A stretch of 64,000 nucleotides of DNA. It comes from JALYLC01 sp963743275 (GTDB taxonomy: Bacteria > Actinomycetota > Thermoleophilia > Gaiellales > JALYLC01). This document shows positions 23,951 to 32,241 of this stretch, one piece after another; the first letter of the stretch is position 1, and each line of letters starts with the position of its first letter. The notes under the pieces were generated by a model. The model had not been told where the DNA came from, did not search any database, and worked only from the letters and a program-made list of their open reading frames with translations. The position numbers and the translations under genes were made by a program. The DNA lies in assembly GCA_963743275.1 (NCBI GenBank), contig CAVUPB010000011.1, forward strand, positions 1 to 64,000, written 5' to 3'.

Positions 23951-24985
23951 TCACTCCTGGGTGTCGCTGCCGCTGACGCCCCAGGTGTCGGCGACGAGAT
24001 AGCCCTCCGGGAACGGATCGGAGGGATCCACGAGGTACTGGTGGAAGCCGGTGATCCACGCCGATCCGCGCACGGCGGGGATGATCCCCTCGTGCTCGCC
24101 CACGCGCGCCGCCGCGACGATGCGCCCGTCGAAGACCGAGCCGATCACGGACGCGTGCGACATCGCGTCGCCCGGTTGCATGAGGCCGCGCGCGTGCAGC
24201 GCGGCCATGCGTGCGCACAGGCCCGTGCCCGTCGGGCTGCGATCGAGCCGCCCCGGGGCGACGACGACCGCATTGCGCGTGACCGCGCCGACGCCGCGCC
24301 AGGGGGCGGCGATCTGCACGATCGAGACGTCGCGGATCGCGGGGTTGTCCGGGTGCGCGCAGGGGAGCTGCTCGCGCGCGGCGCTGCGGATGCGCTCGCC
24401 GGCGAGCGACAGCTCACGCGCCTCGCCGGGCTCGATCGCGAAGCCGAGCGCGTCGGCGTCGGCGATCGCGTAGAACATCCCGCCGTAGGCGACGTCCACG
24501 TGCAGGGTGCCGAGGCCCTCGACCTCGAGCGGCGCGTCCAGGCGCTCGGCGAAGCACGGCACGTTCGTGAACTCGACCGACTCGCAGCGGCCGTCGCGGC
24601 ACGTCGCGCGTGCCTCGACGACGCCGCCGGGCGCCTCGAGCCGCACCACCGTCTCGGGCTCGTGCATCGGCAGCATGCCGGTCTCGAGCAGCACCGTGAC
24701 GGTGCAGATCGTGTTCGAGCCCGACATCGGGGGGTACTCGGTCGGCTCCATGATGATGAAGCCCGCGTCGCAGTCGTCGCGCGCCGACGGCACGATCAGG
24801 TTCGCGTGCACCGCCACGCTCCCGCGCGGCTCGCGCAACAGGAGCCTGCGCAGCGCCTCGCCGTCGCGGGCGAGCGACTGCATCTGCTCGAAGACCGTCG
24901 CGCCGGGCGGCGGCAGGACGCCGCCGACCACGACGTTGCCGATCTCGCCGCCGGCGTGAGCGCCGACGACGGTGATCGTGCGCAT
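23951..24985 (-). CDS. Proline racemase-family protein with Ser/Thr active-site pair
   Basis: A 344-residue member of the proline racemase / hydroxyproline epimerase / trans-3-hydroxyproline dehydratase family. Typical segments are 'FIIMEPTEYPPMSGSNTICT', 'GMFYAIADADALGF' and 'LDRSPTGTGLCARMA'. At the two catalytic positions, where racemases have Cys and Cys, this protein appears to have Ser ('PMSGSN') and Thr ('SPTGTG'). Dehydratases of the family keep Cys at the first position and Thr at the second, so the Ser/Thr pair suggests a dehydratase-like or different reaction. ATG 24985 was chosen; a GTG three codons upstream is possible. The gene stands alone. Confidence 0.8.
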   Translation of the reverse strand: MRTITVVGAHAGGEIGNVVVGGVLPPPGATVFEQMQSLARDGEALRRLLLREPRGSVAVHANLIVPSARDDCDAGFIIMEPTEYPPMSGSNTICTVTVLLETGMLPMHEPETVVRLEAPGGVVEARATCRDGRCESVEFTNVPCFAERLDAPLEVEGLGTLHVDVAYGGMFYAIADADALGFAIEPGEARELSLAGERIRSAAREQLPCAHPDNPAIRDVSIVQIAAPWRGVGAVTRNAVVVAPGRLDRSPTGTGLCARMAALHARGLMQPGDAMSHASVIGSVFDGRIVAAARVGEHEGIIPAVRGSAWITGFHQYLVDPSDPFPEGYLVADTWGVSGSDTQE

Positions 24986-25141
24986 CGCTCTCACGCGGAC
25001 GGTTGTACCAGGAAACGGCTCCGCCGAGGGGCGTCGTCCCGGCGGACGGGATCGTGCGGATCGAACGACGTGGAGACGGGACCGGCCGCGGATGTGCCGC
25101 GGCCGGTCATGGTGCTCCCGTCGGTGACCGCCGTACCGGGT

Positions 25142-25312
25142 CTAGATGTCGGAGGTGACGGAGCCGAGGGCTCCGCCGATCGCGCCACTGAGGGCGCCGA
25201 GCGCGACGAAGATCCCGATCGCGATCACTGCGAGGACGACGGCGTACTCCGCCATCGTCTGGCCTTCCTGCTGCGCGAGGCGGGCGCGCAGCCAGGCCCA
25301 GGTGTCCAGCAT
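25142..25312 (-). CDS. Flp/Fap-type pilin
   Basis: A 56-residue prepilin. A short basic leader (residues 1-17) ends in the processing site 'EGQTMAEYAVVLAVIAIGIF', with Glu five residues after the expected cleavage and a hydrophobic helix following. AAAGGAC precedes ATG 25312. Flp pilins are built by Tad machinery, but no tad genes are in this window, so this is an orphan pilin gene here. CACCCGGATGGGTG, a short inverted repeat, lies about 110 bases upstream. Confidence 0.82.
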   Translation of the reverse strand: MLDTWAWLRARLAQQEGQTMAEYAVVLAVIAIGIFVALGALSGAIGGALGSVTSDI

Positions 25313-25477
25313 CTGCAGGTCCTTTCGTGTGACGTGCTGTCTGCCACATGAAGCACCAGACATGCCGGATCCGCAATTCCACGTTCGGGGGAAATGGTGC
25401 ACAAATCTCGCTCACCCATCCGGGTGACACGTCGCCCGGGCGAGCGCCCGGTGGCAGCCGTCGGATAGGGTCCCGGC

Positions 25478-26161
25478 GTGGACACGGAGCGCTGGTCGGC
25501 TGCGGTGTGGCCGTTCGTCCACAGCCGGCTCCCGGCCGCGCCCGCGACCGTGATCGAGATCGGATGCGGGCCTGCGGGCGGCTTCGTGCCGGCGCTCCGG
25601 GCGAGCGGATACGACGCCACCGGCATCGATCCGAACGCGCCGGACGCGGAGGGCTACCAGCGGCTCGCGTTCGAAGGCTACGAGCCGCCGCGTCTCGCCG
25701 ACGCGATCCTCGCGAGCAGGTCGCTGCATCACGTCGGCGACGTCGGCGAGATCCTCGACCGGGCAGCCGGCGCCCTCGTCCCGGGCGGCACGATCGTCGT
25801 CGCCGAATGGGTCTGGGAGCAGTTCGACGAGGACACGGCGCGCTGGTGCTTCGCGCGTCTCGGCGAGCCCGGGGCGGACGAGCGGGACTGGCTGCGCCGG
25901 CGCCGCGACGGCTGGCGCGCGTCGGGCCTCGGCTGGGACGCGTACTTCACCGGCTGGGCCGCGCAGCACGGACTCCACCGCGGCGAGCAGGTGCTGCGCG
26001 AGCTCGACGCCCGCTTCGAGCCCGTCGTCTGCACGCGCGGGCCCTACTTCTTCGCCGATCTCGCCGCGATCTCCGAGCGCGAGGAGCAGGCGGCGATCGA
26101 CGCCGGCGAGATTCGCGCGACCGGCCTGCGCTACGCGGGCAGGCTCGGAGCCGTCAGCTGA
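25478..26161 (+). CDS. SAM-dependent methyltransferase
   Basis: A 227-residue class I methyltransferase. Motif I is 'VIEIGCGPAGGFVPALRASG' (about 28-47), the acidic strand end is 'ATGIDPNAPDA', and motif III/IV segments are 'LASRSLHHVGDVGEILDRAA' and 'LVPGGTIVVAEWVWEQFDED'. These resemble Methyltransf_11/25. The C-terminal part is Trp/Arg-rich ('RDGWRASGLGWDAYFTGWAA'). Substrate unknown. Its last bases overlap the ETF-alpha-like frame on the other strand by eight bases. Confidence 0.8.
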   Translation: MDTERWSAAVWPFVHSRLPAAPATVIEIGCGPAGGFVPALRASGYDATGIDPNAPDAEGYQRLAFEGYEPPRLADAILASRSLHHVGDVGEILDRAAGALVPGGTIVVAEWVWEQFDEDTARWCFARLGEPGADERDWLRRRRDGWRASGLGWDAYFTGWAAQHGLHRGEQVLRELDARFEPVVCTRGPYFFADLAAISEREEQAAIDAGEIRATGLRYAGRLGAVS

Positions 26162-26717
26162 GCGCGAGCAGCGCGTCGAGCAGCTCGCCGGCGTCCGCGG
26201 CGACGCCCAGGTCGGCGTACTCGAAGATGCGCGCGCCGCGGTCGCGGTTGACCGCGACGATCGTGCCGCTCGCGGCCATCCCGACGAGGTGCGGCAGCGC
26301 GCCCGAGATGCCGAACGCGACGTAGGCGCCCGGCGCGACGGTCGCGCCCGAGGCGCCGACGAGCTCGGCGCGCGTCGCGCGCCCGGCCTCGACCTGCGGG
26401 CGGGAGACCGCGAGCCGCGCTCCGTGGCGCTCCGCCAGGCGCCGGCCCCGCTCGATCGCGTCGCCCGCCCCGGCACCCAGCGCCACGACCGCTCCGCCGG
26501 CCGCCGCGCGCAGCACGCCGTCGATGCGCACGGCCGCCGCTCCGGCGTCCTCGATGAACTCGCACGCGCGCCGTGCGGGCTGCGCGCGGGGCGGAAGGAC
26601 GGCCAGCGGCGCGGGCGCGGCGGCGGGCGGCAGCTCGGCGCGGTCGCCGACGCGCTCGCGCAGGTACGGCAGCGCCACCTCGGGATCGTCGCCGTCGATC
26701 TCGCGCGCGAGCCGGTG
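26154..26717 (-). CDS. ETF-alpha-like FAD-binding domain, continuation after a frameshift
   Basis: This frame encodes about 187 residues that continue the upstream flavoprotein after one extra base at 26718. The first codons read 'HRLAREIDGDDPEVALPYLR', the usual end of the FAD/NAD domain of the trimethylamine-dehydrogenase group. From about residue 95 onward it is a classic ETF-alpha C-terminal FAD domain: 'SRPQVEAGRATRAELVGASG', 'APGAYVAFGISGALPHLVGM', 'TIVAVNRD' and 'IFEYADLGVAADAGELLDAL'. A gene caller could start it at GTG 26678. I read it as the C-terminal third of a fused dehydrogenase-ETF protein, so electrons from the FMN/FeS part could reach a bound ETF-like FAD in the same chain. 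Confidence 0.75.
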   Translation of the reverse strand, partial: HRLAREIDGDDPEVALPYLRERVGDRAELPPAAAPAPLAVLPPRAQPARRACEFIEDAGAAAVRIDGVLRAAAGGAVVALGAGAGDAIERGRRLAERHGARLAVSRPQVEAGRATRAELVGASGATVAPGAYVAFGISGALPHLVGMAASGTIVAVNRDRGARIFEYADLGVAADAGELLDALLALS

Positions 26718-26718
26718 C

Positions 26719-28689
26719 GCCGTCGAAGATGGCCTCGGCGAGCAGACGCGGCGCCACGCAGTCGCCGGCGCGGAAGACGCCCGCGCGACGGCCGTCGAGC
26801 TCGTGGTAGAGCGCGTCGTCCGAGATCCGCTGCGTCGCGAGCACGACGCCCGCGGCGTTCAGCTCGACCGGCTCGCCGTCGGGGCCCGTGCACGCGAGCA
26901 GGCCCGGTGCGATGCGCGTGAGCACCGTGCCGGTGCGCATGCGCACGCCGCAGGAGTGCAGCCGCTCGCGCACGAGGACGTCCTCGAGCGTCTCGGCGCA
27001 GAACGGCGCGACCGTCGCGTAGCCCGTCACGAGCTCGACCTCGCGGCCCTCGCGCGCGAGCAGCTCGGCGACGGCCGCGCCGACGAGGTAGCCGTCGCCG
27101 TCGTAGACGACGATCGGGCCGTCGTCCGGGCGCTGCCCGCCGAGCACGACCTGCTCGGGCGTGAGCACGTGCGCGCCCGGCGCGCCGGCGCCGGGGATGG
27201 GCGCGCGGGTGAAGGCGTTGAGCCCGTCGGCGGCCCAGTGCGAGCCGGTCGCGAGCACGATGGCGTCGCCACCGTCGCGCAGGAGCTCGGCGGCGGTCAG
27301 CTCGCGGCCGGTCACGAGCTCGACGTTCGGCAGGCGCGTGAGGGCCGCCATCCGGTAGGCGGTCACACGTCCCCACTCGGCCAGGCCGGGGAGGCGCGTG
27401 AGCAGGCCGAGGTGGCCGCCCATGAGGCCCGAGCGCTCGACGAGGCGAACGCGCGCCGCGCCGCGGCGGGCGAGCGTGAGCGCGCACTCCATGCCGGCCG
27501 GCCCGCCGCCGACCACGAGCGCGTCGAACCCCGGGGGCAGCTGCGCGTGGCGCTCGGGGTGCCAGCCGCGCCGGTGCTCCTCGCCCGCCGTCGCGTTCTG
27601 GGTGCAGCCGATGTGGCGCCGGCTGTCGGCCTTCGAGATGCAGACGTTGCAGCCGATGCACTCGCGGATCTCGTCGACGCGGCCCTCGTCGATCTTGCGC
27701 GGCAGGAACGGGTCGGCGATCGACGGCCGGGCCGCTCCGATCAGGTCCCACACGCCGCTGCGGACGATCTCGGCCATGAGGTCGGGGTCGGTCAGGCGGC
27801 TCACGCCCACGATCGGCTTGGCCGTGGCCTCGCGCACGCGCGCGGTGCTCTCGAGCTGCCACCCCTGCGCGAAGAAGCGCGAGGGCCCCGAGTCGAGCGC
27901 CCAGTCGGCGATCGACCCGACCGTCACGTCCCAGAGGTCGACCAGGTGGTCGGCCATGCGCACGAACTCGAGCCCCTCGTCGAGATCGACGCCGAGCGCG
28001 CCCATGCGATCCACGGCCACGCGGCAGGCGATCGCGCAGTCGGCGCCCACGGCCGCGCGCACCGCCGCGAGCGTCTCGAGCCAGAAGCGCGCGCGGTTCG
28101 CGAGCGAGCCGCCGTACTCGTCGCTGCGGCGGTTGTAGTGCGGCGAGAGGAACTGCCCCGGCAGGTAGGTGTGCGCGCCGTAGACGTAGACGATGTCGAA
28201 GCCGGCCGCGCGCGAGCGCTCGGCGGCCAGCACCCAGTCGTCCTGCACCCGGCGGATGTCGCGCCTGGTCATGGCGCGAGGGACGAGGCCCGTGGCGAAG
28301 TCGCTCGCGATCTGCGACGGCGCGGCGGCGGGCAGCCGCGACTCGCTGTTCTCCCCGTGCGCGCCCGTGTGCGAGAGCTCGATGCCGGCCAGCGCGCCGT
28401 GGCGGTGCGCCTCGTCGCAGGTCGCCGCGAGCACCTCCACGTCGCGCTCGTCCCACATGCGCGCGGACACGTACGGCGTCTCGTCGGACTCCGCGTTGAT
28501 CGTGCAGTACTCGGTGTTGACGGCGGCCCAGCCGCCCTCGGCCTTGACGGCGCGGTGGCGCGCCTGCGACCACGGCTTCTCGACCCCGAAGCCGGTGCAG
28601 TGGGGCACCTGGTAGAAGCGGTTGCGCAGCGTCTTGGGGCCGATCTGCACCGGCTCGAAGAGGATGTCGTGACGCGGATCGCGACCCAT
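26719..28689 (-). CDS. FMN/4Fe-4S/FAD oxidoreductase (TMADH / dienoyl-CoA reductase type)
   Basis: The N-terminal 657 codons of a large flavoprotein. An OYE-like TIM barrel occupies about 1-370: 'LFEPVQIGPKTLRNRFYQVP', the acidic 'CRVAVDRMGALGVDLDEGLE' and 'FDIVYVYGAHTYLPGQFLSP'. A 4Fe-4S cluster follows in 'CIGCNVCISKADSRRHIGCT' (about 345-365). Then comes an FAD/NAD two-dinucleotide domain ('ALVVGGGPAGMECALTLARR', 'VVYDGDGYLVGAAVAELLAR', 'GVFRAGDCVAPRLLAEAIFD'). Histamine, dimethylamine and trimethylamine dehydrogenases and dienoyl-CoA reductases share this plan; the substrate here is unknown. After 'EAIFDG' the frame is lost through one extra base at 26718. Start ATG 28689 suits the family. 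Confidence 0.85.
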
Positions 28690-28712
28690 GTCGCGGGAGC
28701 ATGAACGATGCG

Positions 28713-30875
28713 TCAGCGCAGGATGCCGGTGTGCCCGAGCGAGTACCGCCCGGGCTGCGGCCAGACGCTCAGCCCGTGCGGCCCCGAGCCGACGTGGATG
28801 GTCGCGAGCAGCTGCCCCGTGCGCGTCGAGATCGCGTACACCTCGGCCGCATAGCGCCCCGACAGCCAGAGCACCTTGCCGTCGGCCGAGACGCCGCCCA
28901 TGTCGGGGCTCGCGCGCCCGGGGAGGTGCCACGTGGCGACGATGCGGCGCGTGCTGAAGCGGACGACCGAGATCGTCCCGGCGTTGCGGTTGGTCACGTA
29001 CAGGAAGCGCGCGTCGCGACTCGGGTAGAGGCCATGGGTGCCCGCGCCCGTGGGGAGGAAGCGCAGCACGCGGAACGTCGAGGCGGAGATCTCCCAGAGG
29101 CCGTTCTTGTACATGTCGGCGACGTAGAAGATGCGTCCGTCCGGCGAGAGCTTGACGTCCTGTGGCATGCCGACATGGCCGTCCGGGAGGTCGATGGTGC
29201 GCACGACGCGCTCGCGCGCGACGTTGACGACGACCATCTGGCCGCTGAACTCGCAGCTCGCGAGCAGGAAGCGCCCGTCCGCGGTGAAGTCCATGTGGTC
29301 GACACCGGCGCAGGGGACGGCGAGCGCGTGATGGAGCTTGAAGCTGTGGGCGTCGTGGAAGTCGAGGCGGCGCAGGCGCTCCGCGACGACGATGGCGTAG
29401 CGCCCGTCCGGCGTGAAGTACATGTTGTACGGGTCGTCGACGGGGATCGGGCCGCCGCTCGGCTTGCCCGTGCGCGGGTTGATCGGCGTCAGGCTGTTAC
29501 CGGTGTCGTTGGTGACGTAGAGCGTGCGCAGGTCCCAGGACGGCACGACGTGCTGCGGGAGCCCGCCGACCGGGAAGTGGCCGATGATCCGGTAGGTCTT
29601 CGGATCGATGACGTCGACGGTGTCGCTCTGGCTGTTCGGGACGTAGACGAGCGGCCGGGCGAAGCGCGCGGCGCCGGTCAGCGCGTTTGCGCCGTCGTGC
29701 GAATAGACGCCGGCCGCGCTGCCCGTGGCCGCCGTCGCGGGAGTGTCGGCGACCGTCGCGCGGAGCGCGGGCGCGAGCTCGCTGATGCCGGCCTCGGTGC
29801 CGTGCCGGCCGGCGCCGCCGGCGAGCAGGATGCGCGGGCCGAGCGAGACGGCGGCGAGGTCGGAGCGGGGCGAGATGAGCGCCCCGGCCGCGCGCACCGC
29901 CCGCTTTCCCGGGACGATCGCGACGATGCGCGCCGTCGGCGTGCCGACGGCGCTGCCCCGTCCGCCGATCACGTACACCGTCGACCCGATCGCCGCCGCC
30001 GCAGCGTGGGTCGTGGCGGCGGGCAGGTGCCCGACCCGGAAGACGCGGCCGGCGGCCGGGGGGTACTCGAGGACCGCGCTCGAGGCGCTGCCGTCCGCGC
30101 GCGATCCGCCGGCGATGACGAGGCGGTTGCCGCTCGCGGCGACCGCCGCGTAGCGCAGGGCGAACGGCAGGTGCGCGACCACGCGGGCCGTCGTGCCGGG
30201 CCGCCAGGCGACGATCGTGTCGAGCCAGTGCGTCCCGTCGAACCCGCCGACGACGTAGGCGGTGTCGCCGATCACGGCGGCCGACTGATCCGAGCTCGGC
30301 GACGGCAGGTGCGCCACGACCGCGGCGTGCGCGCCGTCGGGCGAGACGCGCACGATCTCGGCGCTCTGGGTGTTCGCTCCCGTGCCGCCTCCGAAGACGT
30401 AGACGGCGCCCCCGAGCCGCACCCCCGGGGCGTCGTGCAGCGACGTCGGCAGCCGGCCGGTGGCGCGATCCGACGACGGGCCGACGATGCGGATGTCGGT
30501 GAGCGACGTGTCGGCCGCCGACAGGCCGCCGAGCAGCATCGCGCGGTTGCCGCCGAGTGCGACGGCGGCGGCGTCCTCCACCGGCGCGGAGAGCCGCCCG
30601 GTCGAGCGCTCGATGAGCCGGAGCGGGCGTGCCGCCGCCGGCTTCACCTGCCGCACGGCGAGGGTGGGCGCCGCCGTTTTCGCGCGCGGCAGTTCCACGG
30701 CGGCGTGAGCGCCGTGCTGCAGCGCTCCGGACAGGACCAGCGCGCCCGCGCCGGCGCCCGAGAGCACGACGACCAGGAGCGCGGCGGCGCGCCGCCGGCG
30801 CTGCTGCAGCCTGCGCCTGCGTTCGGCCCTCGTCGGTCGCGGGTGAGTCAGCGCCGGCCGATCCAGTCCGTCCAC
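28713..30875 (-). CDS. Kelch / YVTN beta-propeller exported protein
   Basis: A 720-residue protein with a basic cytosolic N-terminus, one membrane segment ('AAALLVVVLSGAGAGALVLSG') and two extracytoplasmic propellers. The N-terminal half (about 90-350) has Kelch repeats: 'GGAVYVFGGG', 'GDTAYVVGGFDG', 'GNRLVIAGGSRADG' and 'GSTVYVIGGRGS'. The C-terminal half (about 390-715) has YVTN/YncE-type repeats: 'PLVYVPNSQSDTVDVIDPKT', 'RTLYVTNDTGNSLTPINP' and 'RFLYVTNRNAGTISVVRFST'. GTG 30875 is the only plausible start and overlaps the upstream cytochrome-like gene by 28 bases. As it is co-transcribed with a di-His membrane protein, it may scaffold an extracytoplasmic redox or adhesion complex. Confidence 0.8.
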   Translation of the reverse strand: MDGLDRPALTHPRPTRAERRRRLQQRRRRAAALLVVVLSGAGAGALVLSGALQHGAHAAVELPRAKTAAPTLAVRQVKPAAARPLRLIERSTGRLSAPVEDAAAVALGGNRAMLLGGLSAADTSLTDIRIVGPSSDRATGRLPTSLHDAPGVRLGGAVYVFGGGTGANTQSAEIVRVSPDGAHAAVVAHLPSPSSDQSAAVIGDTAYVVGGFDGTHWLDTIVAWRPGTTARVVAHLPFALRYAAVAASGNRLVIAGGSRADGSASSAVLEYPPAAGRVFRVGHLPAATTHAAAAAIGSTVYVIGGRGSAVGTPTARIVAIVPGKRAVRAAGALISPRSDLAAVSLGPRILLAGGAGRHGTEAGISELAPALRATVADTPATAATGSAAGVYSHDGANALTGAARFARPLVYVPNSQSDTVDVIDPKTYRIIGHFPVGGLPQHVVPSWDLRTLYVTNDTGNSLTPINPRTGKPSGGPIPVDDPYNMYFTPDGRYAIVVAERLRRLDFHDAHSFKLHHALAVPCAGVDHMDFTADGRFLLASCEFSGQMVVVNVARERVVRTIDLPDGHVGMPQDVKLSPDGRIFYVADMYKNGLWEISASTFRVLRFLPTGAGTHGLYPSRDARFLYVTNRNAGTISVVRFSTRRIVATWHLPGRASPDMGGVSADGKVLWLSGRYAAEVYAISTRTGQLLATIHVGSGPHGLSVWPQPGRYSLGHTGILR

Positions 30876-31483
30876 GGCGCGATCAGCGGCAGCGTCGCGA
30901 CCGCGACGATCGCGCCGCACGCGATCGCGCCCGCGACCGTCGCGAGCCGGATCCGCGAACCCGCGAGCCCCTCGCCGCCGCGCACGTCGGCGCGCACGAG
31001 CCCGGGAAGGCGCAGGAAGTGGCCGAGGACGTGCAGCGACATCGCACCGAACCAGACGACGAAGCTGGCCTTGTGGAGGCCGAGGATGATTCCGCCGCCC
31101 GGCCCGGCCACGGCGAGCGTGACGCCGGTGGCGAACAGGCCGAACGTCGTCACGACGACGAGCGGGCCGAGCATGCGCAGCAGGGCCGGCGGCGGCCCGG
31201 CGAGGACGTAGTCGGGATGGCCGCTGTAGTAGCGGACGAAGCGGTAGCCCGTGCTGGCGACCTTGAGTGTCACGATCGGCACAAGCAGCATACCGACGAA
31301 GATGTGCCACGACAGAAACGACTGCAGCGAGACGAGCGTGAGCCCCTCGACGGCGAGCAGCAGGAGCAGAACCGCAGCGGTCGCGCCGGTGAGGCGCGAG
31401 TTGCCGTCGCTCCCGCCGCTCGCCGCAGCGCTCGCTGCGCGCGCTGGGGAGGCACGCGTGAGTGGGCGCTCGTCGAGTTGCAC
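30848..31483 (-). CDS. Cytochrome b561-like four-helix membrane protein
   Basis: A 211-residue protein with four or five hydrophobic helices. Membrane histidines occur in 'SFLSWHIFVGMLLVPIVTLK' and in 'GLHKASFVVWFGAMSLHVLG', plus 'HFLRLPG', the arrangement expected for b-type heme ligands in b561/DUF4405-like proteins. The N-terminal 35 residues are charged and cytosolic. GTG 31483 was chosen because no other start precedes the first helix. It is the first gene of an operon with the beta-propeller protein and is divergent from the first two-component system, only 74 bases away. It may donate or accept electrons for the redox island. Confidence 0.7.
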   Translation of the reverse strand: MQLDERPLTRASPARAASAAASGGSDGNSRLTGATAAVLLLLLAVEGLTLVSLQSFLSWHIFVGMLLVPIVTLKVASTGYRFVRYYSGHPDYVLAGPPPALLRMLGPLVVVTTFGLFATGVTLAVAGPGGGIILGLHKASFVVWFGAMSLHVLGHFLRLPGLVRADVRGGEGLAGSRIRLATVAGAIACGAIVAVATLPLIAPWTDWIGRR

Positions 31484-31557
31484 GCGCCCAGTCGATCAGG
31501 GGCAGATGAGGCGGCAATGAGAGTCGCTCATGGTGCTCTCACCGCGGTGCCCGCACA

Positions 31558-32241
31558 ATGCTCCCCGTGCGCGTGCTCGTAGTCGAGGATGAGGCGAAGC
31601 TGGCCGAGGTGATCGCGAGGGGCCTCCGCGAGGAGGGCTACGCGGCGGACACGGCCGGCCGCGGCGAGGACGCGCTGTGGATGGCGCAGTCGGCCGCGTA
31701 CGACGCGATCCTGCTCGACGTGATGCTGCCCGGCGCCGACGGCTTCGAGGTCTGCCGGCAGCTGCGCGCGGCCGACGTCTGGAGCCCGATCCTGATGCTG
31801 ACGGCGCGCGACGCGATCGACGACCGCGTGAGCGGCCTCGACGCGGGCGCCGACGACTACCTCGTCAAGCCGTTCTCGTTCGAGGAGCTGCTCGCACGCG
31901 TGCGCGCGCTCGTGCGCCGCGCGCCTCCCGAGCGCCCGGTGGTCCTCGAGGTCGGGCCCCTGCGCCTCGATCCCGCCACGCGCCGCGCCTGGCGCGGCGA
32001 CGCCGAGCTCGACCTCTCGCCCAAGGAATTCGCGCTGCTCGAGCTCTTCATGCGGCGGCCCGGCAAGGTCCTCACCCGCTCGGCCCTGCTCGACGGCGCC
32101 TGGGACATGGCGTTCGAGCGCCGCTCGAACATCGTCGACGTCTACATGCGCTACCTGCGCGGCAAGATCGACAAGCCGTTCGGCTGCGATTCGCTCGAGA
32201 CGGTGCGCGGCGTCGGCTACCGGCTGCGGGAGGGCGGTTGA
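31558..32241 (+). CDS. OmpR/PhoB-family response regulator (system A)
   Basis: A 227-residue regulator. The receiver domain (about 4-118) has acidic 'VVEDEAKL', phospho-Asp in 'AILLDVMLPGADGFEVCRQL', Thr in 'LMLTARD' and Lys in 'YLVKPFSFEELLARVRALVR'. The C-terminal winged helix (about 130-225) includes 'LDLSPKEFALLELFMRRPGK' and ends 'VRGVGYRLREG'. The kinase gene starts inside its stop codon (TTGA overlap). The pair directly precedes redox operon A by about 30 bases, so regulation of, or co-transcription with, that operon is likely. Confidence 0.92.
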   Translation: MLPVRVLVVEDEAKLAEVIARGLREEGYAADTAGRGEDALWMAQSAAYDAILLDVMLPGADGFEVCRQLRAADVWSPILMLTARDAIDDRVSGLDAGADDYLVKPFSFEELLARVRALVRRAPPERPVVLEVGPLRLDPATRRAWRGDAELDLSPKEFALLELFMRRPGKVLTRSALLDGAWDMAFERRSNIVDVYMRYLRGKIDKPFGCDSLETVRGVGYRLREGG

